A stretch of DNA of 64,000 nt, from assembly GCA_947652605.1 (NCBI GenBank), contig OX393583.1, positions 15,107,222-15,171,221 on the forward strand. The letters are read 5' to 3'. The notes below the pieces were generated by a model, which had not been told where the DNA came from, searched no databases, and was given only the letters and a program-made list of their open reading frames with translations. This stretch comes from Elmis aenea. Taxonomy: Eukaryota; Arthropoda; Insecta; Coleoptera; Elmidae. Position 1 is the stretch's first letter; the number at the start of each line of letters is the position of its first letter. Positions 12,301-27,300 of this stretch are shown here, one piece after another. The translations under genes and the position numbers were made by a program.

Positions 12301-15300
12301 TCTCTATCTTGACTATTAAGCGAGATATCCATTGTAGTCCCATCGAATTTGGACCACCTGTACTGTATGATGCAGAATTTTACTGTGATTTTTTTACCTG
12401 AGATGGGGTTTTTTCTTTTAAATGAGAATGTGATTTTTTTTTCTGGTACCTGAGAATATTTTTTTGTTTCCGTATTTGATTTTTGTGTTTATGTTTTTGT
12501 TGGTTCTAAAAATAAAAAACGTTATGATTTTTCTGCATTGTTCATTTTAGTGAACCATCTTAATAGGGGGCCTCCAGCTCAGGTTGCGCCTGGGGCCCCA
12601 CAAAATCAAGATCCGCCACTGTACACATGTTAACTGCACAAACTTCAAACTTCAACTAAAAATTGGACAATAATATTGCACTGTTTGGAGTATCAAGAAA
12701 AAATATTTTGCAATATATTGCCGCAATAATATTGATCATGTAGGGGGGCCGCTTTAAGCATTCAGGTTTTATGTATCTAAAATCAGTCGTTTTTGAGTTA
12801 TTTAAGTTTTTATAAAAATATTGACAGAAACAGGGGTCTAAAAAAATCATAATATTTCACAACTTGGCTGTCAGAACGAATTCCTTTAAAACTTTGTTCG
12901 ATAATAGTGTCACAATGGTTGTTGAAAAGTTAAAATTTTAAAATAATACACAGGGTGTTCCTTATGCCCGGTCCATTTAGTCAAACTTCAAACACGAATA
13001 AGTCAGTTTTTTTAAACGGAACACATATTTTTACATTTTCTTATCGATCATGTAATTTCCTTTGAAAAGTGTTAAAGGTCAATTATGTCTAAAATCAGTA
13101 TTTCTTGAGTTATTGCGGTTTTCTTGATAATTTACGGTTACAAACACAATATTTAATAGCACTAAACTAGTAGGCCCTGAAAATATCTCGAAAATTTGTT
13201 TTAAATGTCAAATGCAACTTCATTTTTACCTTTTGATTGTATTTTTCATTGTTTGTTTAATTAATTTTTTAAGAAATACAAGTTTAATACAATTTTTTGT
13301 TGTGTTTGGGAAAAGGGCATAATAATTAATTATTTATTTACGGGACTGTTGCGAAAAAAGCAACTAGAAAATCGTTTATTGTACATTCTAATGAACATAA
13401 TATGACTAATTAAAGTCATGCTACTGAAAATATTCTGTTTATAGGAGCAGTAGATAGTTAATATTAAGAATATTAATCTTTTTTATTTTAAATATTAGTT
13501 GTGCACTTCAGGTATACGAAAGTAATCATACAATATGCGTTCTAAGCAGATATTTTTGTCGTAGCCTGAAAAATAAAACTGTTTTATGCAGGGTGGATAA
13601 AAATCATGATATTTTAAAAAAAAATCAAAAAAATCGATTTATTTGATTAAAATCAGATTTTTTTGATTTAATACAAATGTACCATATTATCGAATTTGGT
13701 GACATATTCACATGCTATTTCTGTTTTGTGCTAATATATTTAATAATCAATATATTTAATCCATTGGTGAATTTTTGTCAAAATGAAAAATTAAATATAA
13801 TGATTAAGAATTTTAAAAAAATCAGTGCTAAATGGTGAGGTTTAATTAATTATATACAGGGTGAGTCATTAGTGCGGGATCGGTCGATTGTGGCTAAACG
13901 GCTTGAGATATGAAGTTGATTCAAATGCTATTTTATACAGTTTTTTCTAAACAACGCAATAAAAATATTTTCAAATATACAGGGTGAGTCACCTTCCTGG
14001 AACTAATAGCAACTTTTATATTTCAAATACAACACCCAATTTTTTATTTATTATTTTTGATCGCCTTAATTTTAGCTTTGCATCAATATAAAATACTACA
14101 GGTTTTTATACGGCGTTGTAAAAAAAAATTATTTTCTAAATTATTCAATGTTTTCAGTCTTTATTTAAAAAATTCTCCTGAAGTTATTTTGAAATACAAA
14201 GTTGTAATTTAGTATGGACATGCATTTCTCTATTCGCTTGATATGAAAAAAATTGAATCACACATACAGGAGTGTTTATAAATAGGTGGCAACTTCTATG
14301 ATTTTCAAACGCTCGTAACTCGATTTTTTCAAATGCAAACCCCTGTATATTTTTATGTCATCGAATTCATCTTTAAAAGAGCTTCATATTTTGTTAAGTA
14401 TGTCCTATACCCAAAACTCATACTTTTCGAGATATTCGACTTTTTTTTTCCAAATCGTTATTGAAGCAATAGAGTGCCGTGGAAATTGAAAAAACTGACT
14501 GTTCACTACGCTAACGTCAAAAACTTGTCATTTATTTTATGAATTATTGCATTTCCACAATGAATATTACTTTACAAGAGCAAATTGATATGGTTTATTC
14601 ACCATTTCGTGTATTTAATTACTAATAGTAATACAATTTTGTTTTATTATAAATATTATATTGTACTCATATAATCTGTGATTTAAATTGATAATTTAAA
14701 AAAAAAAATCACTTGATTTAAATCAATGATTTTTTTAAATAAATCACTTGATTTAAATCATGATTTAAATCGTGATTTAAATCAATTGATTTAAATCTGC
14801 TCAACCCTGGTTTTATGTAGATCGAACATTAATTTTTATGTAGGTACGTTTTTTTAAAATTAATTTTTAATCTGACAAATCATTCAGTTTAACGATCGAA
14901 ATATAATTCCATTTGACATTTAAATCAAAATTTCGAGATATTTTCAGAACCTATTGGTTTAGTGCTATTAAATATTGTGTTTGTATGCGTAAATTATCAA
15001 GAAAACCACAATAACTCAAGAAATACTGATTTTAGACATAATTAACCTTTAATACTTTTCAATGAAAAGTACATGATCAATAAGAAAATGTAAAAATATA
15101 TAGGGTGTTTCATTTAAAAAAACTGACTTATTCGTGTTTGAAGTTTGACTAAATGGACCGGGCACACCCTGTGTATTTGCAATTCAGATTGACAATAGAT
15201 TAAACAACACTTTGCGCTAGCTACATTTTAAAAATATTATACAGGGTGTTTTTTACGCTTGGTCCAACTTGTGGAGTTTTAAGCATCGTTCTCAATTTTC

Positions 15301-18300
15301 TAAAATACAACACCCTATATGTTTTTACATTTTCTTGTAGAAAATTTGATTGTCTTTCTAAAACATTAACCATGTTTTATACCTAAAACTGATAAATTAT
15401 TAGAGCAACGTATCTAATATTTTCGAGTAGGCTATGCTGGCAGACAGCGGTAATTTTTTTTGTTGATAGAGAAAAACAATAAAATAATAATTTTATCTTT
15501 TACTTACGAATTTTTGACCTACAGGTTAATTCAAATTCGAGAACGACCATGGGCATTTCGCTTATTACCTATAATGGCTATAGTATAGGTTTAAATTTGG
15601 AAAAGTTGCTAAATTTAGTGCTTATTAATAATCCAAAGAGAAATTGGAAATATCTCAAACGGTATTCGAGAAAATTAGAAAAATATGGAAAATACGATTT
15701 TTGAAAATCGTCTATAACTCCTTTGGAATATGAAATATTTCTAATGTGTAAAAACATTGCCCAAGCAACTTTTTAAGCCGAATCGAATGGTAGTCACAAA
15801 TTTTTCCCAGATCGATTTGTTTTTGTTTTATGACAACCAACTTTATTTTTTCTTATAGGAGCAATTTTCGCTATTTACATAATCAAATAGCATTTATTTT
15901 TCTGAATTTTTTGATGTATCGCACATGGTATTTTGCTTCATTTTTCATTGTCAAATTTGAGAAAATGCGTTATAAACAACAGCCACGATAATTCAGATAA
16001 ATCATTGTAGTTTTTGTTGTTTCCATGACAACCAATCAACAAACTGAAAGTTTTGAAAGCCTATTGTCACATTAATAAATTCGTAAAAATGAACTTTAAT
16101 AACGAAGAAAACCGCAATTTGCTGCGATTTTTTTATACCGTTCTTTTAAATTTTGTTGTAGATACTTTATCACATGCTTTTAAAAAATTTACTGATGTTT
16201 CTGTGTAACGTAGAAAAACAGTGTTTTATCCGGATCTGTTTGTAATTAAAATGTTTTTTTATTTTTACGTTCATTTGAAACCTTTCTGCCATTATCTTCT
16301 GGGTTTGCAAAAAGCCCCATATTTACCCAAGTTTCTGTCCAACGTACAAAAATATGTGTGCGAGGGTTGTCTTTCTTTGTTTTCTTTGTTATTAAAGTTC
16401 ATTGTTACAAATGTATGGGAAATGTAGCAAAAAATAACAAAAAACCTCAATCCCAACAGCCAGCTCAACAAAAGTCCTAAAGTCAGAAAAGGCTAATCAA
16501 CTAAGAATACTTGAATGGAACGCCAATGGACTGCTGCAGCACCAGCAAGAGCTGCAAGCAGTTTTGGACATAGAAAAAATTGATGTAGGTCTCATAGCTG
16601 AGACTCATTTTACCAAGGAATCATACATCAAATTCAAGGGATACAAGACTTACCACACTACCCACCCAGACAACACAGTAAAAGGCGGAAGTGCAATCAT
16701 CGTGAAGGAATCCATTTTACACCATCAGGAAATAAGCTACCAAACAATAGAAATACAGGCCACATCTGTTACTATCAAAACTAAAACTTACGAGGTTGTA
16801 GTCACAGCATTGTATTGCCCACCGAGACATGCTTTGAAGAAAGACCAATATATTCACTTTCTGGACAGCCAAGGATATAGATTTAAGGCAAGAGGTGATT
16901 TCAATGCAAAGCACACCTACTGGGGGTCTAGGCTGACAACAACTAAAGGTAAGGAACTTCTAGCAGCATGCAATCAGCTTAAATGTCAAACATTGTCGAC
17001 CGGAAAGCCAATATACTGGCCCACAGATCCGAGCAAAATTCCTGACCTCATAGATTTCTTTATACAGGAACGTCTCCCTAAACTACGTGCATGTTGAGGA
17101 AGCATGGGACATGAACTCAGATCATTCTCCCATACTCCTTACATTGGGCGAAAGCGTAATCCAGAAAGAAAACTCACCCAAATTAGTCAACAATAGGACA
17201 GATTGGCAAAGCCTCGCAATTAAGCTTGAAGAACTAATTAATCTCTCGGTCCCGCTGAGAACAGAGGAACAGCTAGATGAAGCTGATCTGTTCGTCAAAA
17301 ATATTCAACAGGCCGCTTGGGAAAACACTCCGGTGATTATATACAGAGCAAAAGGAAACAATTATCCAAAAGAGATCAGAGACCTTATCTCATACAAAAG
17401 AAAAATTAGAAGAAAATGGCATCAGTATAGAGCACCAGCTGATAAAAAAGCGCTGAATAATGCAACACAGCGGTTGAAACGTGAAATCCAGCGTATTAAA
17501 AATGAATCAATTAGTGACTACTTGAATGAGCTAACTAACGATAATAGTACAAATTATTCGATATGGAAAGCTACCAAGCGGTTAAAAAGGCCTATCTTAC
17601 TAAATCCCCCCATCAGAAATGCGGATAGAAGTTGGGCTCGAAATGGCATTCAAAAAGCGCGCAGATTCGCAGAACATCTAGAGCGAACTTTTCAGCCGAA
17701 TGATGGAGAAGACAGTCAAGACTGGCCTGAACCAGAACCAGAACAAGAAAATGCTGCCATTAGACCTACTTCTCCAAAAGAAATTTTTACTGAAATTAAA
17801 ACAAACATGAATCCGAAAAAAGCCCCTGGGTTTGATTTGATTACAGGGGAAGTTTTGAAACATGAAATGTTATCTGGAGTTAGTCTCTCTCGATGATCAG
17901 AGAAACCGGTCTTGAGGCATTTTTCTTTTTAGCCTGGTGTGAATGTTCTTTTCTCCGATATTGTAGTAAACTGCTCCTGGGCACTGTGATAATTTGTTAT
18001 GATACTTGACTGTTGTTGCTTTAATGTGTTCTTTTACTGTTTGGACGTTCAACTGCAAGTGTAGTTGTTCGTTTCTGACAAACCAGGGAGCCTTGGTGGC
18101 TATTCGGAGCACTTTGTTTTGTAGCGCTTGAGCTAAAGCCGCACTGCGGGAGGGTTGGCTGGAGGGTAGATGGTAGATACACGTTGTAAAACAATGCGCC
18201 TGGATTGTCGCCAGGCGACGGCGTGTATCTACCATCTACCCTCCAGCCAAAAATCCCGCAGTGCGGCCTTAGCTTTGTAGCTTGTTGAGGTGAGTCTTTG

Positions 18301-21300
18301 AAGTATTGCCCCAAATTACACAGGCGTATGTTATGATAGGCCGAAGGATTGTTTTATAAATTAATAGAGAGCAGCTTAAAAATGCAATGTGTGATACATC
18401 AGTGAATTCGCTTCGGGCTCCTATGCGACTGCATACTCCTTGCGTACTCCTATTTACGTCTCTGCGCTTGTCAGTACAAAATTTTGCACCTGGTTGATTG
18501 CACAAATTCTGGTTGCATACAACTCTAACTTCGTTTTTTTCTCTTGTTCTAGTGGCGGTTTATCAAACCTTTTGTACCACATCTCGCTACCTGAACCTTT
18601 AGTAGATAAAGACCCAATCAACGCGAATCCTGCCGAAGTACTTATTCGAGTGTATGGACAAACGCATGGCGAAAGGGCCCTTGAGGTCCTAATCACAGAA
18701 AGTGTTATATTCACTTTACTCTCTGAGCGAGGGTTAGGACCAAAACTTCACGGAGTTTTTCCAGGTGGAAGAATAGAGCAATACATTAAGGCAAGACCTC
18801 TCTTAACAAGCGAACTTGCTGATGCAAAACTATCCGAATTAATTGCTCAAAAAATGGCTTCAATTCATAGCATGCAGGTGAGTTAATTGTTGTTTTTTTT
18901 ATCATGAAATGTGCAATCCACTGTTTTTATTATTTTTTAATGCTGGCCCATGGTGTTTTAATTTGAAATAAAAGCAAAAGGCAAAGTTTAAAAGCTTATA
19001 ATAATTTTTAATTAAAAGCGGTTAGTTATCGATTTACGAACAAGTCAAATTTCGAGTACTGGGATGTAAATGGAATTTAGCTGTAAAGTCTGTTTTATAC
19101 TATACTATTTTTTCGTTTAAGAAAATCGTATACGATTTTCTAGTACGGTGTCAATCAAAAATTAAAAATCTTGAACGAAAAATTCGTACGAAATTACTAC
19201 CTGTCCTAAATCCGTCCAATTTTAGCATGCGCGCATGCGTATTCTACTGTAACTATCTGACCGCATGTCATTTGTGGGTTAGGTTAACTGAAACAATCAA
19301 ACGATGTTAAATACTACTTATTACCGTTATATCCCTCACAATTTATTTTAGGTTTGTTCCAACAAGCCATTTGTACGGTTTAGTAAACGGTTTGAGTTTG
19401 CGCAGTATCAATATCGCGTTCCAACACAAGCTCTGACAGTTTACCGGACGGACAGTAATCCGTTCCAACACATCTCAAATCAATTCGTGTACCGGTTTGC
19501 GGACGATCAGAACAGTACATGGACTGAAAGATGAATTGTTCCTAGGATTTTTAGACGCTTGCGCTGTTCATAACTAACGTGAGCTCAGCTAGCTATGCAT
19601 CGGTCTTCAACCCACTGACAATGAGTGCTAGATTATTAAGGTGTTTACCCTAGCGATGCGTACATTTGTATGAACCCAATAGACCCAAATGTCATTTACA
19701 GCTAGGCCAGTCGTAAAAGCGTTCCAACAACACTTAATACTGTGCAGTAAATTTCGTAGTACATAGTTCACGCATGCGAATAAAACGGTTCATGAACGCA
19801 TCAGAAAACCGATTTTAAATTGTTGTTGGAACAAACCTTTTGTAGGAATAAATATGTACAATGGAACAAGCGTGAAATATACGTTAAATTTGAAAATGAT
19901 TCGCTTCTGTGATCAAATTGAACATTTGACATGGTTACTCAAGGTGCCAACAAAATATGATAAAAGGTACTAAAAAGTAAACCAAAATATATTGGAGTTT
20001 TCGTACCAAAAAATAGTACAATCTAAAAGGTTCATATTTTCCATGCTAAATTCTTGAACGAAATTTTTGTATCAAAAATCGTATACGATTTTCTTAAACG
20101 CAAAAATATTATAGTATAAAACAGACTTAAGCTGAAAACAAGTCATTAAAATTATCTTAAATCGTCATACAACTTTTTAAATCATTGAATCGTAAAGGTA
20201 TGTGGATATTATACCTGAATCTTAAATATATTTTTTAGTCAACAAAACTTCATTGAAACTTCTAAGAATTATGGTCAAAGTAGCTGTGTTGCTCTTGAAC
20301 TTATTTTGAAGAGACCTCAAGTAGATCTGTTTTTGTTTTGGCAAAGACCGCATTATTTACAACTAAATTCTAAAAATACAAGTGGAGCTATAAAAAATAA
20401 ATTTTTATGAAAATCTAATAAGAGACGTAAAAAATACTAAATTGCCAACTTGTTATATTAAAAATATGCAAGTACTTTGGTATGTTACTCATTTAATCTT
20501 TTAAACACAACTATTTTATATAAACTTTAAAAGATGCACTATACCGGGTGTAAACCAAGTGTGGTACACTCCCTTTTTTCAGTTAGTTTTGATTTTAGAT
20601 AAATGAAATTTTATGCATATAATGTGTGCAAATTACAGGTTTTTTGACTTGATTGTTTCACTTCCGATTTCTCCAAAAATTAACGCAACTTTGTTATTTT
20701 AAATAGAACACCCTGTATATTTTTAAATTTTTGGAAAGAGGAAGCGATTTTGGATAAAACTGCACATTTTTGGTAATTTAACCGTTTCTCTATCTTAAAT
20801 ATTAACCGAGATACCCATGCAATCCCATCGAATTTGGACCACCCTGTATAGGGTTGACAAAATTCGAATGTTATACGGGGTATCTCGGTTACCATAAAAG
20901 TTTAATCAATAATCTGGGTCTTGGGTTATTTTTTTGAGATAAACATGCATTATCAGATTTAATACATCACTTTCCATTTTGGCACCACAGACAAAAAATT
21001 TAATTTCATCGTTTTTGATAATTTACTGTAACTTCTTTATTTATAAAAATAGAAAAAAACGTTATTTAGGTATCTTGGATGTTGTATAGGTGTTTTATAA
21101 ACAGCATGAGATATGAATTAATCTTACATATTTTAAATGGAAACTTTACATAAAAGATCATTTGTTAAGCTTTAACCTCGTAAGTGGACACAGCCTCTGC
21201 GCGTGAGGCTTTTCACAGCGACACGAACTCTAGACCGCTAGCGAGTATTTACGTCATCACCATTGCATAAAAAATCTCGTTCGTCATATTCATTGTATTG

Positions 21301-24300
21301 AAAATATGAATTAAAAAATTAATAAAACGTAAGAATTATTTAAAATTTTACTTTTTTATAGTGTATACAACATATTATATCACACAACAATTCATAATTA
21401 TCCATTTGGCATGTTTTTAAAAATATTACAAAACAGTACAAAGTTTTCAAAAATAAATTTTTGGTATGAAAATCTTTAAAGCAAGGTTCAGGGCAATGGC
21501 CCGTGCTGCAAATTGCATACCAATAACGACTTTCTTTTCTTATGACTTTTTTGAAGCACAGAACACATAGTAAATGTCGGCAAATGGCGCTGGAAACGGT
21601 TTCGAACAAACTAAATAGTTGACGTCATAAAGTGATCCTATAATATGTAATGACCGAAGCAAAGCAAGCGTACGTTTTCGTCAAATACAATAAGATATAC
21701 ACAATTTTACTCAAAGCGAATATGTACGGCATAGTCGCTATTCATGACCAAGGCCGATGACGATTATATTCGGCATAACAGCTTGAGGTTAATAGTTATT
21801 TGCACAACAAGTGAGCAAAGTACTTCTTTTCTCGTGAGACTGCCAATTGCCCGCACGAGCCGTAGAACGAGGAAAGGTACTTTGCTCATATGAGTTGTGT
21901 ATTTCATTTTTGTCACAACCGTTGAAAAATGCGATTAAAAGCAAAACGTTAATATTAAACATAACCTAAAAACGTCAGCCGGCGTTTATTATTTGTTTTT
22001 ATTTTTATTAAAAATTAACTTTTAATACATTTGCATTGATAGTTATAGTATAATTTTCAAGATTTGGTCGTTTTTTGTTATTTCAAATCGGCTGTTTGCT
22101 ATAATTTGAATAAACTTTGAACTGATTTTTCTCAAAAATTTTCTTATGTATGCATACTTTTTTAATACATGGTCGGATTCAGAATTAAATTCTCTATCCG
22201 AATCAACAAAAATATGTGTACTATTTAATTTAAAAAATAAAAACAGTTGCCTGTGGCGGATTTGATATACGTCATCGTTGAGATAACAAATGCACATCAT
22301 TTAATAGAGAATTTGTCGCTGTTTCCAAAAATATAAGGTTTGTTGGGGTTATTTTCAATAATTAAAAAGTTATAGGGGTGCCACAGTCAAACTGAATCAC
22401 CCGGTATACATATTTTTGAAAAGCTTAAACAACGCTGTTTCATATAAAGTCATGGTCTACTAGGGTTTCCAATAAAAAAATATAGGTTTTCTTCATATCT
22501 CAAAAGTCAAGGTCGCTATAAAAAAAATAATTTTGTTTTTAAATTAAGCATTAAATGTTAATAAAAAAGCAGCGGATAGAAACATCAAATGGAAAGACAT
22601 AAAAAGGCTAGCACAAGACAGAAAAACATGAAAAAAAGTCAGCACAACACAACTCAACAGTCCTACACCTAACAGTAGAAGGACTCATGCAAATAAAAAA
22701 TAATAATAATAAAAAAACCTACACAACATTTGGTTCTATTTTAATAAATAAATAAGTTATAGTAATGTTTCAAAAACGATGAAGTTTCATTTTTCGCCTG
22801 TAGTGCCAAATTGGAAATCAATATAAAAAATCTGATTAAATAGGCGTTCTTTTCTCAAAATAGCCCACGAGACCGATATCAGATATTTGCTAAATTAATC
22901 AACCGAGATACCTCGTAAAACGTTCGAATTTGGTTCACCCTGTATAATGTTTTATCGCATAATACCACGGTACAATAATAATGTATATGGCAGGGGTGGC
23001 CAAGCTCCTTGATAGTCTGAGCCATTTTTCAAAATTTGAAATTTTTCGCGAGCCGCAATTAAATACGTATTTAAATGGTATTAAAAAATTTTTTTTTACA
23101 GAAATTATATTTATTGAAAACATATAAATAAAAGTACAAAATATGTGTATTGAATTTAAATATTAAAAATTAAACACATTTATTTTACTTCTCTTGATAA
23201 TTCTTTAAAATTTGGTGAATAATTGGTGACAGCACTTCTCAGCAGGGTTGAGCAGATTTAAATCAATTGATTTTTTAAAAAAATCATTGATTTAAATCAA
23301 GTGATTTTTTTAAAAAAATTATCAATTTAAATCACAGATTATATGAGTACCTACAATATAATATTTATAATAAAACAAAATTGTATTACTACATATTAGT
23401 AATTAAATACACGAAATGGTGAATAAACCATATCAATTTGCTCTTGCAAAGTAATATTCATTGCGGAAATGCAATAATTCAAAAAATAAATGCAAGTTTT
23501 TGACGTTAGCGAAGTGAACAGTCAGTTTTTTCAATTTCCACGGCACTCTATGGCTTCAATAACGATTTGAAGAAAAATGTCGAATATCTCGAAAGGTATG
23601 AGTTTTGGGTATAGGACATACTTAACAAAATATGAAGCTCTTTTAAAGACGAATTCGATGACATAAAAAAATACAGGGGTTTGCATTTGAAAAAATCGAG
23701 TTACGAGCTTCTGAAAATCATGAAAGTTGCGACCTATTTATAAACACCCCTGTATGTGTGATTCAATTTTTTTCATATCGGGGGAACAGAGAAATTTTTT
23801 CTGCATGTCCATACCAAATTACAACTCTGTACTTCAAAATAACTTAAGGAGAACTTTTTAAATAAAGACTTAAAACCCTGAATAATTTAGAAAATTATTT
23901 TTTTTACAACGCCGTATAAAAACCTGTAGTATTTTATATTGATGCAAAGCTAAAATTAAGGCGGTCAAAAATATTAAATAAAAAATTGGGTGTTGTATTT
24001 GAAATATAAAAGTTGCTATTAGTTCCAGAAAGGTGACTCACCCTGTATATTTGAAAATATTTTTATTGTGTGTTTAGAAAAAAACTGTATAAAATAGTAT
24101 TTGAATCAACTTCATATCTCAAGCCGTTTAGCCACAATCGACCGATCCCGCACTAATGACACCCTGTATATAATTAATTAAAGATCACCATTTAGCACTG
24201 ATTTTTTCAAAATTCTTAATCATTATATTTAATTTTTCATTTTGACAAAAATTCACCAATGAATTTAATATAATATATTGGTTATTAAATATATTAGCAC

Positions 24301-27300
24301 AAAACAGAAATAGCATGTGAATATGTCACTAAATTCGATAATATGGTACCTTTAATTTAAATCAAAAAAATCTGATTTAAATCAAAAAAATCTGATTTAA
24401 ATCAAATAAATCGATTTTTTTGATTTTTTTTTTAAAATCATGATTTTTATCCACCCTGCTTCTCAGTAATTCTTTGAGATGCTGGTTAGTTAATACTGAT
24501 CGGTCAAAATCGGTCTGGAGTCGGTCGATTACGGACGATTACGCCACTGTTTATGTTCGTTCGCGCAGTTTTCGATGAGTCATATCATTCTTAACTTGGA
24601 CGGAAATGAAATTTGTTACAACGTTGCACTTAGTCTTTCATATTTGTTGTCAGTAATTTAAAAGACATTTTGAAACACATACGGAACGATAATAATTTTT
24701 TAAAATATAATAGCACAAAAATGAAAAGGGAACTCGGGTACATTTATCGAGAGCCACAAATAATCCTTCAAAGAGCCGCATGTGGCTCGCGAGCCGCAGG
24801 TTGGCCACCCCTGGTATATGGCATGGCATGTAACGTGTAACAGTATCATGCTGAAATTATTTCCACTTCACATCGACGAACAATGTAAATTGTAGCTTAA
24901 AATTTATTATACAGAAACATGAAGATTACGGTTTTATCATAAAATTAAAAAGTAATTTTATTACGGTTGGCTTGTATCTCTCTTAATTATTTGTATAATG
25001 TCAGCCTACTTGTCAGTTTATTAAAATTTTATTTATAAATAAAACAAATTTTAAACTAACTTAAATGATGTTTAGAAGTAGCTTGTGTACTATTTTTATT
25101 GCTTTGTAAACATTATATTGTACTAAGAAATAACATTGCTTGAATTACAATTTATGGAAAACAAATCAAATACGTCATTGTAGGTACTATTGCGACTTGT
25201 TTATTTGGTCTAAACAAATGCTAAACATTTTATCACGTAAAGTAAACATGTTGGTTTGTTGTCAATGCAATCTACAGTAAATACGCATTAGAAATATCAA
25301 AAAGAAAGCGCCAAAGATTTAAAACAAGTTATATAATTCCAGTGGCGTAGCTTGAATTTTTGAGACCCTACGCAAAAATAATTATAATCATTAAAAAATG
25401 AAATAAAAATTGTAATACAATAAAACAAATTAGGCCCTTTTTAATATCATAATATAACGGGTGTAACTCATATCAAGCTCACCCCCATTTTTTTTAAGTT
25501 TTTATTTTAGACAAATGAAGTTTTAAAGAAAAAACTGGATTATTTGAACATAATGTACACTATTATTTCATACGTGCAGTTGTGTTCAAAATTGATTCCT
25601 TTTTCTAAAAATGTAAAAATATACAGGGTGTTTCATTTGAAGTAACAAAGTTAGAGTCATTTCTGGCGAAACCGGAAGTAAAACAAAAGTGCACATATGT
25701 TCAGAAAATAGGGTTTTTTTTGCAAATTCATGTTTAAAAATTCGTTTGTCTAAGATTAAAACTAAAGAAAAAAGAGGCCTGATTTCAGTTACACCCGGTA
25801 CGGTATTTTCTGACGAATTTCTCCTATTTTATTCTACCAATAACTTATCAAGCTAGCTATGAAAAAAAAAGAAACAACCAATTCAATGACAAATGACAGT
25901 TACGGAGTTAATATTTTCAAATATACAGGGTGCTGCAAAAAAGAGTGGCATATCAAAGTTATCCTTTTTGTTATGGAGTACCCTGCATATTTTTACATTT
26001 TCAAACTCAATTACCTATATGAAAAATATCATGGCCCTGATTAGAAACCTCTATTTAAACGTAAGTATGGTAAAACTACAATTTTCTTATTAAAAAAATG
26101 TCAAAAATGTGTAGGCAAGCGACAAAATTATAAGTGTCCTGTTTTTTCTTTCAATTGTTTTAAATTTCCGCTGTCTACCTTTATAGCCTACTTGAAAATA
26201 TTACGTTGCTCTAATAATTAACAATAAAATCGCGATATCTCGGAAAATATTAATTTTAGGTGAAAAACAGCCTCTATGTTTTCGAAAGAGAATTAAATTT
26301 GCTATAGGACGGTATCAAAAAATATAGGGTGTTGTATTAAAAAAAAAATGAGTTATCGATGTTTAAAGTTTCACAAGTTTGACCAAGCATAAAAAACGCC
26401 CTGTAGAATATTTTAAAAATGTATGTGGTGCAAAGTGATACATAATCTATTGTCAATCTTATCTCCAAGCGAATTTCTTCAGACTTCTCAAAGTTTTTAA
26501 ATGTTGAAAATTTTTGAAAGTTTTGCACTTTCATGAAAATGCAGTTTTCACGAAAACGGTTGACTTTAGACCCATATAACCTTTTACATTTTTTGAAGTA
26601 AATTTAAAGAGGAATCCAAAAATGTAAAAATATACAGGGTGTTCCATAAAAAAACGTATAACTTCGATATGCCACTCTTTTTTGGAGCACCCTGTTTGTT
26701 TGAAAATATTTTTAAAATGTAGCCCTTATTGACTTACATAATCTTAACGCGACAGAAGAAAATATATACCGTTTCGCCATAAAACTCCGTAGCGTCCGTC
26801 GTGACTCGCCCTGTATAACGAGGTTCCAAACAAAAACTATAACCATCCCTTATATTCTTTACACCAATAAAACGATCATTTATTGTAATACTATATCTAA
26901 GACGCAATCAAATACATTTTTCTGCGACCGTCCAGAAAATCGGATAAATTTTTAGGCTGGAAAATACATCTTTACTGGCCTAGGCCAGAAAATAACTGGC
27001 TGCCATGGTAATGAGCTGTCTTTACTGGCCTAGACAGTAAAGTAGCTGGTTGCCATGGTGATAAGTTGTTTTGTTGATTTGCGCTGTCAAACAAGCGTCG
27101 TTATGCCAACAAGCGAGTTTGCACTTGTAGTTTGTTAAGTTATTGTTTAATTATGGATGGTGACGATAGTGATTTTGGTGTCAGTGGCGGACGCAGGAAA
27201 AATATTGTACGTAACATACCCGTAAAGTGTCTTTACTGGACTCGTATGCTTTAAGGACTCGCCTACGGCTCGTCCCAGAACTGTCCACTCGTCCTGTAAA

